Positions 17,006-25,725 of a stretch of 64,000 bases of DNA are shown here, piece by piece. The DNA lies in assembly GCF_002356335.1 (NCBI RefSeq), contig NZ_AP018165.1, positions 124,001-188,000 on the forward strand, written 5' to 3'. Each line of letters starts with the position of its first letter. Position 1 is the stretch's first letter. Origin of the DNA: [Mycobacterium] stephanolepidis (GTDB taxonomy: Bacteria; Actinomycetota; Actinomycetes; Mycobacteriales; Mycobacteriaceae). The notes under the pieces are model-generated. The model was not told where the DNA came from, searched no databases, and was given only the letters and a program-made list of their open reading frames with translations. The translations under genes and the position numbers were made by a program.

Positions 17006-17377
17006 CTATTCCCCCACACCATTGATACGGGCGGCGTTGTGTCGTTCGAGATCGACGAACGCCTGCGAGTTGCGCCGGAACGCCTCGGCAATGCGCTTGA
17101 GCTGCTCGATGCCGTCCTTGGCGACCTTCTCGAAGTTCTCGTTGGTCTTCGCGGAGGCATTGGCCACCGCGGTGGACACCTCGTCGCGACCGGCCGAACC
17201 GAACTTCGTCGCCTCGAGCTGCTTGTCGAGAGCTTCCTGCAGTCGCTGCGCCATCGCGTCGTACTCGACAGCGGCATCCTTCATGACATCCGGATCGACC
17301 TGCAGAACAGTTCCCGGCTGGTTAGCCAGGTCCCAACGGATCTCCTCACGCTGGGCGGGCGCTGGTACGTCAGCCAT
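17006..17377 (-). CDS. PE-like protein, partner of the PPE
   Basis: About 123 residues, mostly helical. The PE hallmark DEVSTAVA lies in the helical-hairpin turn at about 60. The usual C-terminal YxxxD/E export signal is not evident: the only Tyr is in the first helix and the end reads FVDLE instead. ATG 17377 is preferred over 17398 because of the AAGGGGA ribosome site just upstream. First gene of the PE-PPE-EspG trio. It could also be called a WXG100-like protein. Confidence 0.62.
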   Translation of the reverse strand: MADVPAPAQREEIRWDLANQPGTVLQVDPDVMKDAAVEYDAMAQRLQEALDKQLEATKFGSAGRDEVSTAVANASAKTNENFEKVAKDGIEQLKRIAEAFRRNSQAFVDLERHNAARINGVGE

Positions 17378-17415
17378 CTTCTGTCCCCTTTCCCCCACTC
17401 GTCTCGCGTCGTCCT

Positions 17416-17433
17416 AAGGGCAGTTTTGCCCTT
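17416..17433. other. small perfect hairpin upstream of PE-like gene
   Basis: AAGGGCA, loop of four, TGCCCTT. It lies 39 bases upstream of the PE-like start and about 90 bases past the metallopeptidase stop (minus strand). There is no U-run on the minus strand after it. It may be a weak terminator for the Rv3835-Rv3836 homologues or part of the PE leader. The remaining gap sequence (17434-17522) is A/T-rich on 17485-17505. Confidence 0.35.
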
Positions 17434-17522
17434 TCACTAAAGATGGACGGCGGATCCCTCTATTCGGTTCCATCATTCTCCAAGATTTTTGGATTTTTTT
17501 CTAGCAAACCCCAGACGCCCCT

Positions 17523-17873
17523 TTAGCCCCAGCCCAGCTGGTGTAATCGCTCATCGTCGATACCAAAATGATGGGCGATCTCGTGGATCACGGTGATCGT
17601 CACCTCGTCCACCACCTCATGTTCGCTGGAACACATCTCGAGCAGCGGTTCGCGGTAGATCGTGATGGTGTCCGGCAGCGCGCCGGCGTAGAAGCTATCG
17701 CGCTCGGTCAGTGCGATTCCCTCGTACAGCCCGAGTAGCTCGGGGTCCTCCGGATTGCGGTCCTGGACCAGCACCACCACGTTGTCGATGGCGGCGGCGA
17801 GCTTCGGTGGCACAGCGTCCAAGGCGTCGGAAACAAGTTCCTCGAACCGTTGTTCGCTCATCTGGACGGCCAT
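17523..17873 (-). CDS. metallopeptidase family protein, Rv3836 homologue
   Basis: A 116-residue minimal zincin of the PF06262 type. The zinc motif is HEIAHHFGI, with a later Asp in DDERLHQLG. An Arg-x2-Leu element in the middle fits the family. The gene follows the septum-formation gene by 22 bases on the same strand, as Rv3836 and Rv3835 are paired. ATG 17873 or Met5 (17861) may be the start. The substrate is not known. Confidence 0.9.
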   Translation of the reverse strand: MAVQMSEQRFEELVSDALDAVPPKLAAAIDNVVVLVQDRNPEDPELLGLYEGIALTERDSFYAGALPDTITIYREPLLEMCSSEHEVVDEVTITVIHEIAHHFGIDDERLHQLGWG

Positions 17874-17895
17874 CAGGCGTCGTGGGCTCGCATAG

Positions 17896-19572
17896 CTAGG
17901 CCGGTCCGGGTGGTGGAGCTCCCGGAGGTGCCTGCCCCGGTGGCTGTCCTTCCATCGGCGGCCCCTCCATGGGTGGGCCGTCCATCGGTGGGCCCGCGGG
18001 CGGCGGAGGCGGACCCGCGCCCGGGGGCAGTGTGGTCACGATCGTGTTGCCCGGAGGGTTGCTGGGATTTGGCGCTGCTGAGGACGTAGGCGGTGCAGAG
18101 GTCCGAGTCGGCTGTTGTGTCGTTTGCTGAGTCGGTTGTTGGGTGCGGGTGGGCTGCTGCGTATACGTCGGCTGCTGCGTGTAGGTGGGTTGCTGAGTCG
18201 GCTGCTGGGTAGGCGCAGGAGTGGTGGATAGCGGGATGGGCGGCATGTTCAGCCGGTCCGCGGGGATGTCCGGCGGCGGCACCGGCGGCTGCCCGTTGAT
18301 GAGCAGTTGCCCGCTTTTGGCGCTGTTGACCAGGGTCGACCAGGCACCGTTACCGAGCGTGGACCCGATGTTGCAGCTGACCTGACGGCTGCCGGCGGTC
18401 CAGCTCGGCAAGGTGATGGTGTTGTACGACAGCGTCAGCGTGGTGGCGCGGAATCCATCGGGGTTGCCCATGTACTCATTGGTCAGACGGTTGCAGTTGT
18501 CCTTGATGAACGCGTCCTGGTCAGGCTCGGGCGGTACCGAACCCGGGAACTGCTCTGCCAGGCTCACCGTTCCGGTTATCTCCATGGCATGGGCCCTGTC
18601 GCAGTCCACCGGGAGCTCGGTGGGCAGGTTCGTCGTGGGGTCGATACCGACGCAGGTGCCCACCGGCCAGACCTTGGACTGGTCCTGCTCGGCCACCTTG
18701 CCGCGGAACAGCTGTTGCTGGTTGTCGGAGCCGGGGAGCTGCAGACCACACAGCACGCGTCGTTCACCCGCTTCGGACCAGCCCTTCTTATCGGGATACA
18801 GCATGCCCATGGTGAATCGGCTGTTCGGGTCGTAGCGATCTCCCAGGTAGCGGTTGATGGCGACCTGGCACTGCTCCTGACTGATCTCCTGGATGCGCAC
18901 CATGCTGGGTGGCTGTGAATCCGGTCCGTACTCGGTGCCGGGGAATGTGCGCAGGTCAATGGATTCGGCGACCTCGAAGCGGTGATCGCTCGCGCAGTCG
19001 ACAGTGCGAACATCGGCCATCGACGTGGGTGCCGACCAGCTGAGGCAGTCACCGGCCTTCGCCGAGTTGAAGGTGCTGTTGCCCGGAGCGCCGGTGCTCG
19101 GCACCGGGTTCGAGTCGATCCTGTTGACCAAGCGGTCCGCCGAGGTCCAACCGTCCGGCAGCGCCTGGGTGAGACCGGCGATGAACAATCCGCCGAAGGT
19201 GACGAGCAGCAGGGCACGGTGCGTGGACCGTTCCTTGAGTCCCTCCTTCAAGCCTTCCCACCAGTGCGGCTTGTCCGATGGGGAGTCACTCTCGTCCGCT
19301 GCGGGCTCGTCGGTGACGTCGTCCTCGGGTGCGTTCTCGGGGTAGTCCAGGACCTCCGTCTGCGGAGCTTCGTCGGCGGCCACCGATTCGATGTCGGAGT
19401 CCGAGGTGACGGGGGTCTCTGGGGCCTGCTCGGCTTCCGCGGGTGGCACGGCGGCAGCCGCGGACTCGGCGTCGGAGTCTGCGGATGTCTCGGTGCCCAC
19501 CTCGTCGTTAGGGGATTCGTCCGGGGTGGACTCGTCCCGCTCGACCTTCGTGGGTTCGGCTTCGTCGCTCAT
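17896..19572 (-). CDS. septum-formation family membrane protein, Rv3835 homologue
   Basis: 558 residues, compared with about 450 in the M. tuberculosis homologue. An acidic, Ser/Asp/Glu-rich N-terminal region (about 1-115) is followed by one membrane segment (ALLLVTFGGLFIAG). Next come two septum-formation-type extracytoplasmic modules with conserved Cys (GDCLSW, VGTCVGI). The C-terminal tail is low complexity: repeated TQQPT/TYTQQPT units, then Pro/Gly/Met-rich repeats of PPMEG. The start at 19572 is the first ATG at the acidic region. The 76-base gap to the divergent ankyrin gene holds both promoters. Confidence 0.85.
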   Translation of the reverse strand: MSDEAEPTKVERDESTPDESPNDEVGTETSADSDAESAAAAVPPAEAEQAPETPVTSDSDIESVAADEAPQTEVLDYPENAPEDDVTDEPAADESDSPSDKPHWWEGLKEGLKERSTHRALLLVTFGGLFIAGLTQALPDGWTSADRLVNRIDSNPVPSTGAPGNSTFNSAKAGDCLSWSAPTSMADVRTVDCASDHRFEVAESIDLRTFPGTEYGPDSQPPSMVRIQEISQEQCQVAINRYLGDRYDPNSRFTMGMLYPDKKGWSEAGERRVLCGLQLPGSDNQQQLFRGKVAEQDQSKVWPVGTCVGIDPTTNLPTELPVDCDRAHAMEITGTVSLAEQFPGSVPPEPDQDAFIKDNCNRLTNEYMGNPDGFRATTLTLSYNTITLPSWTAGSRQVSCNIGSTLGNGAWSTLVNSAKSGQLLINGQPPVPPPDIPADRLNMPPIPLSTTPAPTQQPTQQPTYTQQPTYTQQPTRTQQPTQQTTQQPTRTSAPPTSSAAPNPSNPPGNTIVTTLPPGAGPPPPPAGPPMDGPPMEGPPMEGQPPGQAPPGAPPPGPA

Positions 19573-19648
19573 ACTGCAGCCATTGTTACAGGTGACGGTG
19601 CGGGTTAGCCCAGCGATGCTGTCCGCATGCGCAGCTAGATTGAACTCT

Positions 19649-20107
19649 GTGACAACGATGGAACCTGACCGTGATGACGCCGATGAGGCCGGGGACTCTC
19701 CAGCGGAGGATGCCGAGCACCAGGCCCGCGTCGCCGAGCAGGTCGCCGCGCTGGCCCACGAACTGTTCGATATGGCCCGGGACGGCAACGCGTCCACCCT
19801 GGCCGCCTACCTGGACTCCGGTGCGCCGGTGGACCTGACGAACGAGGCAGGTGACACTCTCGTCATGCTGGCCGCCTACCACGGGAATGCTTCCACGGTG
19901 CGGTCGCTGATCGCGCGTGGTGCCGACGTCAACCGTGCCAACGACAAGGGGCAGACGCCGTTGGCCGGAGCAGTCTTCAAGGGCTCCGACGACATCGTCG
20001 AGATCCTGGTCGAGGCGGGCGCAGACCCCACCGCCGGGACCCCGTCCGCGCTCGATGCGGCGCGGATGTTCGGCAAAGACGAGTATCTGAGCCTGTTCGG
20101 CGTTTAG
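19649..20107 (+). CDS. ankyrin-repeat protein
   Basis: About 152 residues. After an acidic N-terminus come about three ankyrin repeats with the signature turns DTLVMLAAYHGN, GADVNRANDKGQTPLAGAV and AGADPTAGTPSAL. Such repeats mediate protein-protein contacts; partner unknown. GTG 19649 is preferred because a TAGATT hexamer (19636-19641) lies exactly 7 bases before it, giving a leaderless start. ATG 19658 is the alternative. Cytosolic, divergent from the septum-formation gene. Confidence 0.85.
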   Translation: MTTMEPDRDDADEAGDSPAEDAEHQARVAEQVAALAHELFDMARDGNASTLAAYLDSGAPVDLTNEAGDTLVMLAAYHGNASTVRSLIARGADVNRANDKGQTPLAGAVFKGSDDIVEILVEAGADPTAGTPSALDAARMFGKDEYLSLFGV

Positions 20108-20173
20108 GCCGCATGCGGATTCACGGTGAACGCAACCCTCGCCGCGGCCGCAGCTGTAGGCGAGCGTTGCTGC

Positions 20174-20656
20174 GTGTCATCTGCCGAGACCACCCCTCAA
20201 CTCGCCTCCCTGGCACCGCGGCTCGATGAGGTCGCGCGCCTATTGGGTGTTCGATCGGTGCTGGTCATGCGTTCTGAACCCGGTGCGATGGCTGTCGCCG
20301 CCACGGCCGGAGATGCGGCTGAGCACTACGCGGTGGGATCCGTCGGTAAGAAGGCGGGAGATGACCAGAGCAGGGTCCCGCTGTACTGCGAGCAGGTAGT
20401 GGATTCCGGTGATGAGGTGTTTGTGCGTGATTCGCGTGTCGACGAGCTGTTCGCGGGCAACGAGGACGAAATCGAGTTCGGCCTCACCAACTACTTAGGG
20501 CTTCCCGTTCACAACTCGGCCGGTGAAGTTGTCGGGACGGTGTGTGTGCTCGACGAGGTGGCGCGCGAGTACACGCAGGCGGAGCGCGACGAGCTGACGG
20601 GGTTGCGTGCCCAGGTCGAGACGATTGTCCGATCCGATGGGTCGGCACTGGGCTGA
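20174..20656 (+). CDS. GAF-domain protein
   Basis: About 160 residues forming a single GAF domain. Typical elements are VFVRDSRVDELF, TNYLGLPVHNSAGEVVGTVCVLD and the closing helix QAERDELTGLRAQV. GAF domains bind small ligands or form dimers; none can be named here. The start is uncertain: GTG 20174 begins just before the conserved region, GTG 20126 would add 16 residues. It lies between the ankyrin gene and serS, 39 bases upstream of serS. Confidence 0.75.
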   Translation: MSSAETTPQLASLAPRLDEVARLLGVRSVLVMRSEPGAMAVAATAGDAAEHYAVGSVGKKAGDDQSRVPLYCEQVVDSGDEVFVRDSRVDELFAGNEDEIEFGLTNYLGLPVHNSAGEVVGTVCVLDEVAREYTQAERDELTGLRAQVETIVRSDGSALG

Positions 20657-20695
20657 AGCGCAGGTGCGGAAACGAGCCCCAGTAGTGTTCAGCGG

Positions 20696-21952
20696 GTGAT
20701 CGACCTCAAATTCCTGCGCGAAAACCCCGACGCGGTGCGTGCCTCGCAGCGTCTGCGAGGCGAGGACCCGGCGCTCGTCGACGTGCTGCTCGACGCCGAT
20801 ACGGCGCGGAGGGCGGCGGTGTCGACCGGCGACACCCTGCGTGCCGAGCAGAAGACGGCAAGCAAGAAGGTGGGTCAGGCGACGCCCGAGGAGCGCCCCG
20901 CGCTGTTGGCGGCGGCCTCTGAGCTCGCGACGCAAGTCAAGGCCGCCGAGGCCCAGCAGGTTGTCGCCGAGGCCGCGTTCACCGAGGCGCACAAGGCGAT
21001 CAGCAATGTGGTGATCGACGGCGTCCCGGCCGGGGGCGAGCAGGACTTCGTGGTACGCGAGCTGGTGGGCGAGCCGACTGCTATCGAAAATCCCAGGGAC
21101 CATGTGGAATTGGGTGAGTCTCTGGGCCTGTTCGATATGGAGCGCGGCGCAAAGGTCTCTGGCGCCCGGTTCTACTTCCTCACCGGTTACGGAGCGCTGT
21201 TGCAGCTCGGCCTGCTGCAGCTGGCCGTGCAGACCGCGGTGGCCAACGGCTTCACCCTGCTGATTCCGCCGGTACTGGTTAAGCCCGAAATTATGGGCGG
21301 CACAGGCTTTTTAGGTGCGCACGCCGACGAGGTGTACCACCTCGAGGAAGACGATCTGTATCTGGTGGGCACCTCGGAGGTGCCGATCGCCGGGTATCAC
21401 TCCGGCGAGATACTCGACCTGAACGAGGGTCCGCTGCGGTACGCCGGGTGGTCGAGCTGCTTCCGGCGCGAGGCCGGTAGCTATGGCAAGGACACCCGCG
21501 GCATCATCCGGGTGCACCAGTTCGACAAGGTGGAGGCCTTCGTCTACTGCAAGCCCGAGGACGCCGAGGCGGAGCACGGCAAGATCCTGGGCTGGGAACA
21601 GCAGATGCTTGCCCACATTGACGTGCCGTACCGCGTCATCGATGTTGCGGCAGGTGATTTGGGATCATCGGCGGCCCGCAAGTTCGACTGTGAGGCGTGG
21701 GTGCCGACGCAGCAGGCCTACCGTGAGCTGACCTCCACCTCCAACTGCACCACCTTTCAGGCGCGGCGGCTGGCGGTGCGCTACCGCGACGAGAACGCTA
21801 AGCCGCAGACCGCCGCGACACTCAACGGCACATTGGCCACCACCCGGTGGTTGGTGGCCATCCTGGAGAACCATCAGCTACCCGACGGCAGCGTTCGGGT
21901 ACCCGCGGCCCTGGTTCCCTTCGTCGGAACCGAAGTGCTGGAGCCTAAATGA
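20696..21952 (+). CDS. serS: seryl-tRNA synthetase
   Basis: 418 residues, the usual length. The N-terminal coiled-coil arm (about 1-105) binds tRNA-Ser, and the class II catalytic core follows. Motif 2 is visible in [17 protein letters not shown], the serine pocket in [10 protein letters not shown], and motif 3 in [16 protein letters not shown]. The enzyme charges tRNA-Ser (and tRNA-Sec where present). GTG 20696 follows a TAGTGT hexamer (20683-20688) by 7 bases, so it is probably leaderless. Stop overlaps the next ATG by 4 bases. Confidence 0.98.
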   Translation: MIDLKFLRENPDAVRASQRLRGEDPALVDVLLDADTARRAAVSTGDTLRAEQKTASKKVGQATPEERPALLAAASELATQVKAAEAQQVVAEAAFTEAHKAISNVVIDGVPAGGEQDFVVRELVGEPTAIENPRDHVELGESLGLFDMERGAKVSGARFYFLTGYGALLQLGLLQLAVQTAVANGFTLLIPPVLVKPEIMGGTGFLGAHADEVYHLEEDDLYLVGTSEVPIAGYHSGEILDLNEGPLRYAGWSSCFRREAGSYGKDTRGIIRVHQFDKVEAFVYCKPEDAEAEHGKILGWEQQMLAHIDVPYRVIDVAAGDLGSSAARKFDCEAWVPTQQAYRELTSTSNCTTFQARRLAVRYRDENAKPQTAATLNGTLATTRWLVAILENHQLPDGSVRVPAALVPFVGTEVLEPK

Positions 21953-22767
21953 GCAAGATGTTCGACGTCGAGCTGGACGAGCTGCGTAGTTGGTTCGGCT
22001 TCGGGGTCGCCGGGAACTTCGCCGGGCATCTCGAACAGGCTGGGGAATCAGCGGATTTCGTGAACGTCGCCTCAAACGGCGTGGCGCCCAAGGGGATTTT
22101 TCCGTGGTACGTACCCGGCGACAACGGATTCCTGGGTCAATTCCCGCTCTCACACGACGAGACGGTGCTGCCCGACAGTGACACCCCGCTGAACCTGCAG
22201 ATTGAACCCGAGGTGGGCTTGGCCTGCCGCGTGCATTGGCGCGGTGACGTTGTCGCGTCATTGGAACCGTTCGCGCTGGGGGCTTTCAACGACTGCTCGA
22301 TTCGGCGTCCCAACGCACCCAAGATCAGTTATAAGAAGAACTGGGGTTCGGCGTCCAAAGGCGTTGCACAACAGTTTTTTGAGGTCAGTGACCTCACCCC
22401 CGACGGCCCGACAGCGACCTTGCGGCTGAACTGTCACCTGCACACCGCCGACGGGCAGGAACACGAGTACGGCGTGGACAGCCCGCTGCTTGGGTACTCC
22501 TACTACGGTGAGGTCCTGCTGGACTGGATCACCGAACGCCTGGACAACCAAAAAGGTTCTGTAGACACGCCGTTGGAGGATGTGGGCGCACTCATGGTGG
22601 CCGCTGGGCATCCCGCACATGTGCTGATCGGCATCGGGGCGACCAAGTACACCCCGCTGGGTGAATCCACATATCTACAGGCGGGGGATGAGGCCGTGGT
22701 CCGCGTGTACAGCACCTCCTCCGACGAGGCGTCCGAGCTACGGCAGCGGGTTCGTAGCGTCCGCTAG
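21949..22767 (+). CDS. DUF5718-like protein with FAH-like C-terminal motif
   Basis: 272 residues. The segment [15 protein letters not shown] and the C-terminal [21 protein letters not shown] are reminiscent of DUF5718 and of the fumarylacetoacetate hydrolase fold, where a similar motif closes the active site. The Glu/Asp metal ligands cannot be assigned with certainty. The ATG overlaps the serS stop, so it is translationally coupled to serS, perhaps only by position. Substrate unknown. Confidence 0.65.
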   Translation: MSKMFDVELDELRSWFGFGVAGNFAGHLEQAGESADFVNVASNGVAPKGIFPWYVPGDNGFLGQFPLSHDETVLPDSDTPLNLQIEPEVGLACRVHWRGDVVASLEPFALGAFNDCSIRRPNAPKISYKKNWGSASKGVAQQFFEVSDLTPDGPTATLRLNCHLHTADGQEHEYGVDSPLLGYSYYGEVLLDWITERLDNQKGSVDTPLEDVGALMVAAGHPAHVLIGIGATKYTPLGESTYLQAGDEAVVRVYSTSSDEASELRQRVRSVR

Positions 22768-22814
22768 GCGGGAAGGACGGGTTCGCGGCCCCGAGTTCGC
22801 GCTAGCGTCGAGAC

Positions 22815-23273
22815 ATGACCGAAGGCGTGACCTCGGATACCTACCGGGAGCTTTCTGAGAACGGTGTGCAGAAGCACAACAGCCGGATGATCAGGCTGCT
22901 CCGCGAGAACGGCGGCAAGCTGCCCGGAGTGCCCGATGACGAGATGCCGGTGCTCATCCTGACGATCCTCGGCGCGAAAACGGGAATCGAACGGTTGACA
23001 CCGCTGGGCTACTTCGAGCATGAGGGTCGCAGGTTCATTGTGGGATCCAACGGCGGACAGCAGAAGCCGCCATCGTGGATCTTCAACGTGCGCACCCATC
23101 CCACCGTGACCGTCGAGGTAGTTCCGAACATCTACGACGCCGTTGTGCGCGAGCTGGACTCGAGTGAACGCGAACAACTCTTCCCGGTGCTGGTGGCCAG
23201 ATACGCATTCTTCGGTGACTACCAGGCGCGCATCGAGCGCGTGATCCCGATGTTCGAGTTGATGCCGCTCTAG
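22815..23273 (+). CDS. deazaflavin(F420)-dependent nitroreductase-family protein
   Basis: A 152-residue split beta-barrel protein of the Ddn/FDOR-A type. Typical parts are ILGAKTGIERLTPLGYFEHEGRRF broken by a conserved Gly, then VGSNGGQQKPPSWIFNVRTHP, the F420-contact region. Family members use F420H2 to reduce quinones and nitro compounds. The start ATG 22815 follows TAGCGT (22803-22808) by 6 bases, so it is probably leaderless. It overlaps the convergent MBL-Rieske gene by 4 bases. Confidence 0.9.
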   Translation: MTEGVTSDTYRELSENGVQKHNSRMIRLLRENGGKLPGVPDDEMPVLILTILGAKTGIERLTPLGYFEHEGRRFIVGSNGGQQKPPSWIFNVRTHPTVTVEVVPNIYDAVVRELDSSEREQLFPVLVARYAFFGDYQARIERVIPMFELMPL

Positions 23274-24823
23274 CCGAGCTTTCTGGAGCGCAGCTCGTGC
23301 CCCTTGGAGGTCATGCAGCGGCCGGTCTCCAGGTTCCAGTCCCATCCGTGCAGGTTGCAGGTGAGCGTCTTTCCTTCCACCACACCGAACTTCGAGAGAT
23401 CGGCCTTGAGGTGCGGGCAGCGCCGCTGGATCTCCCAGCCGTCCAGTGTTATCGAGGCGCTGTCGTCATGGGCCTCGGCGAACCAGCCGTCGGCGTACGC
23501 AATGCGCTCGTTGGTGAGGCATTTGAAGAAGGTGTACAGGTACTCGTTGTAACCGCCCACGCGCCAGGCCTTGAAACGGGTGGACAAGAAGATGGTGTTC
23601 ACCCAGTCGGGCTCATCATCGCGCAGCACGGTGCGGACCAGCTCCGGTGCGATCCCGAACCCGTAGCGGAACTTCTCATTGGGAATGGGTTCACGGACAA
23701 TGCGTTTCGGAAAGTCGAGCGCCACAATCTCGTCTCCCATGCGCAGCTCCACCGGATAGCCGATGCCATCGCAGATCTGATCGGTTTGCGCCATGATCGG
23801 CTCGAACTTGGCACGTAGCGGCCCGAGTAGCGGTTCGCCCTCGGCGGGTGCCCAGGCAGCCTTCTCGGCGGCCAGCACGGGAGCCATCCGCTGCGCGTAC
23901 TCCTCGATGTAGGCGGCCTTGCCGGCGCCGAAGATGTGTTCGGCCTCCTCGTCGGACACCGGATGCGTCAAAGAATTTAATTCGGAGCCGGTGAAATCCG
24001 CAACGGTGCCGGGAATCATCAGTAGGCCCTTGTCGTGGCCGTGCTGGCGCATCTGGTCCAGGAACACCAGCTGGTCCGGGAAGATGTTCGCCGGGTAGCC
24101 GTGGTCGTCGTTGAGGTCACGCAGTTCGGCGTCCAGGAAACACGGTGGCCCAGCGGACGGGATGACCCAGGTGGCGCCCACCTGCGCGATGTACTGACGG
24201 CAGCGGTCCATTCCGCGCTGCCGCTTCTGAGTGCCGAAGGCTTCTTTGGCGCGGGTGGGCATGTCGTAGACCATCGGGTACCAGATGGCCCCGGAGTACT
24301 GCAGCATGTGCACGTCGATGTGCCCGAACTCTTCGGCCAACACGTCAAGATCGACCGGTCGGGCGTCGTTCATATTGAAAGCCGTTGTGGTGCCGTCGAA
24401 TACCACGAGTCCGGAGTCGCCGATGGGTCCGTCGGCCGGAGCGCGCAACGCGATGATCATGACATCCAGGTCGCCCTTGGGCCCGCTCACTCGGTGCTTC
24501 ACCGAGTCCTCGGTCTCCACGAACGTGTGGAACCCCAACCCCTCAAGCTCACGCTTCAGATCGGGCACCGGATAGTCGGGCAGCAGCACCACCGCGTCCT
24601 TGTTGACGTGCTCGGTCAGGTTCTTCGGGTCGTAGTGGTCCTTGTGCAGATGCGAGACATACAGGTAGTCGCAGTCCCCGAGCCGGTCCCAATCCAGGGT
24701 GCTGTTGTCGGGATAGGGAAACCAGGAGGCGAAGTACGCAGGGTTGACCCAGGGGTCGCAGAGGATGCTGCCTGCCGCCGTTTCGATGAAGAATCCGGCG
24801 TGGCCGACACTGGTGACTCGCAT
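23270..24823 (-). CDS. metallo-beta-lactamase-fold / Rieske [2Fe-2S] fusion protein
   Basis: 517 residues. The N-terminal two-thirds is an MBL-fold hydrolase of the UlaG/CMAH-like type, with VGHAGFFIET and the metal motif HLHKDHYD. The C-terminal about 75 residues are a Rieske domain with CPH, 17 residues, then CNLH (CxH-x17-CxxH). The same two modules occur in the opposite order in vertebrate CMP-sialic acid hydroxylase. Start at 24823: TAGGCT (minus strand) lies 7 bases before it, giving a leaderless mRNA. Divergent from the MarR gene. Substrate unknown; a redox-linked hydrolase or monooxygenase is possible. Confidence 0.82.
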   Translation of the reverse strand: MRVTSVGHAGFFIETAAGSILCDPWVNPAYFASWFPYPDNSTLDWDRLGDCDYLYVSHLHKDHYDPKNLTEHVNKDAVVLLPDYPVPDLKRELEGLGFHTFVETEDSVKHRVSGPKGDLDVMIIALRAPADGPIGDSGLVVFDGTTTAFNMNDARPVDLDVLAEEFGHIDVHMLQYSGAIWYPMVYDMPTRAKEAFGTQKRQRGMDRCRQYIAQVGATWVIPSAGPPCFLDAELRDLNDDHGYPANIFPDQLVFLDQMRQHGHDKGLLMIPGTVADFTGSELNSLTHPVSDEEAEHIFGAGKAAYIEEYAQRMAPVLAAEKAAWAPAEGEPLLGPLRAKFEPIMAQTDQICDGIGYPVELRMGDEIVALDFPKRIVREPIPNEKFRYGFGIAPELVRTVLRDDEPDWVNTIFLSTRFKAWRVGGYNEYLYTFFKCLTNERIAYADGWFAEAHDDSASITLDGWEIQRRCPHLKADLSKFGVVEGKTLTCNLHGWDWNLETGRCMTSKGHELRSRKLG

Positions 24824-24892
24824 GAGCCCCAGCCTATCGAGCTGCATATTCTGCGCAAAAAGGTGCAGAAGTCGCACGAAAATGCACCGAAA

Positions 24893-24904
24893 TCCTCTAG
24901 AGGA
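24893..24904. promoter_or_regulatory. 12-base perfect palindrome between MBL-Rieske and MarR genes
   Basis: TCCTCTAGAGGA reads the same on both strands. It sits in the 119-base divergent gap, 25 bases upstream of the MarR -10 hexamer. A second dyad GGTGCA-N15-TGCACC is nearby at about 24862-24888. MarR repressors usually bind short perfect dyads in exactly this layout. Binding is inferred. Confidence 0.5.
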
Positions 24905-24942
24905 CTGCGGGATGATTAGCGAAACTACGTAAAATTGGCCTG

Positions 24943-25434
24943 GTGTCCACTACAGATGGCCTCACTGCCGACGTCCTTACCGTGATCGCGCGGCTCAACC
25001 GCTGGGTGTCCAGCCAGGCAGAGTTGCCCGTACCCACCGGTCAGGCACGGTTGCTGGCCCTCGTCGGCGAGATGGAGGACGCACGAATCTCCGATCTGGC
25101 GCAGGCCGACCACTGCAGCCAGCCGACGATGACCGTGCAGTTGAAGCGGTTACAGGACGTCGGGTACGTCGAGCGGCGGGTCGATCCCACGGACAAGCGG
25201 GCGCAGCGGATCAAGCTGACCACGGCAGGACGTGAGGCGCTGGTTGCCATGCGGGCCGAGCGGCAAAGCGTGCTGGATCCGTGGCTGAGCACCTTGCCGT
25301 CCGATGAGCAGCGCACCCTCGCCGAGGCCGCCGGGATTCTCGAAGGGCTCACGCGCAGGATGGCGGCGCATGCCGACCGCTCACCAGGGCCCGACCACGT
25401 ACTCCAGCAGGGCCAGGGAGAGCGCGCCCAGTAG
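24943..25434 (+). CDS. MarR-family regulator
   Basis: 163 residues with a winged helix. RISDLAQADHCSQPTMTVQL and the wing VDPTDKRAQRIKLTTAGRE are the typical DNA-binding elements. GTG 24943 follows TAAAAT (24930-24935) by exactly 7 bases, so it is probably leaderless. It may control itself and the divergent MBL-Rieske gene through the palindrome at 24893-24904. The last 54 bases overlap the convergent membrane-protein gene. Confidence 0.9.
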   Translation: MSTTDGLTADVLTVIARLNRWVSSQAELPVPTGQARLLALVGEMEDARISDLAQADHCSQPTMTVQLKRLQDVGYVERRVDPTDKRAQRIKLTTAGREALVAMRAERQSVLDPWLSTLPSDEQRTLAEAAGILEGLTRRMAAHADRSPGPDHVLQQGQGERAQ

Positions 25435-25725
25435 GGCGATGACAAACGAAGCGCCGATTGTGTATGTGATGGCTCGTTCGCGGCGCAGTCTTTCTACTGC
25501 GATCCCCGCCGCAGCACCTAGACCGCCGATGACGGCGAACCCTCCTAGTACCAGGTAGAAGACGGCACTGAACATCGCGGGCCAGACCGCACTGAAACCG
25601 CTGACGTAACCGACCATGGATGCCGGGAACCGATAGACCACGGCGGTCAGCGCAGCGGTGATGGGGCTGAACCCGATCGCGGCCACCGAGCCGACGACCG
25701 CACACCGCATGTCTGGCTCCATCAT
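25381..25725 (-). CDS. small membrane protein coupled to an AAA ATPase gene
   Basis: 114 residues with about three hydrophobic segments, for example FSPITAALTAVVY, MFSAVFYLVLGGFAVIGG and ASFVIALLGALSLALL. No recognised family. ATG 25725 overlaps the stop of the ATPase gene by 4 bases, so the two are translated together. The 3' end runs 54 bases into the convergent MarR gene. Function unknown. Confidence 0.65.
   Translation of the reverse strand: MMEPDMRCAVVGSVAAIGFSPITAALTAVVYRFPASMVGYVSGFSAVWPAMFSAVFYLVLGGFAVIGGLGAAAGIAVERLRRERAITYTIGASFVIALLGALSLALLEYVVGPW

Noticed and set aside
17416..17433. Rho-independent terminator for the Rv3835-Rv3836 homologues
   Set aside because: Stem is only 7 bp and no U-run follows on the minus strand; kept only as a small hairpin.
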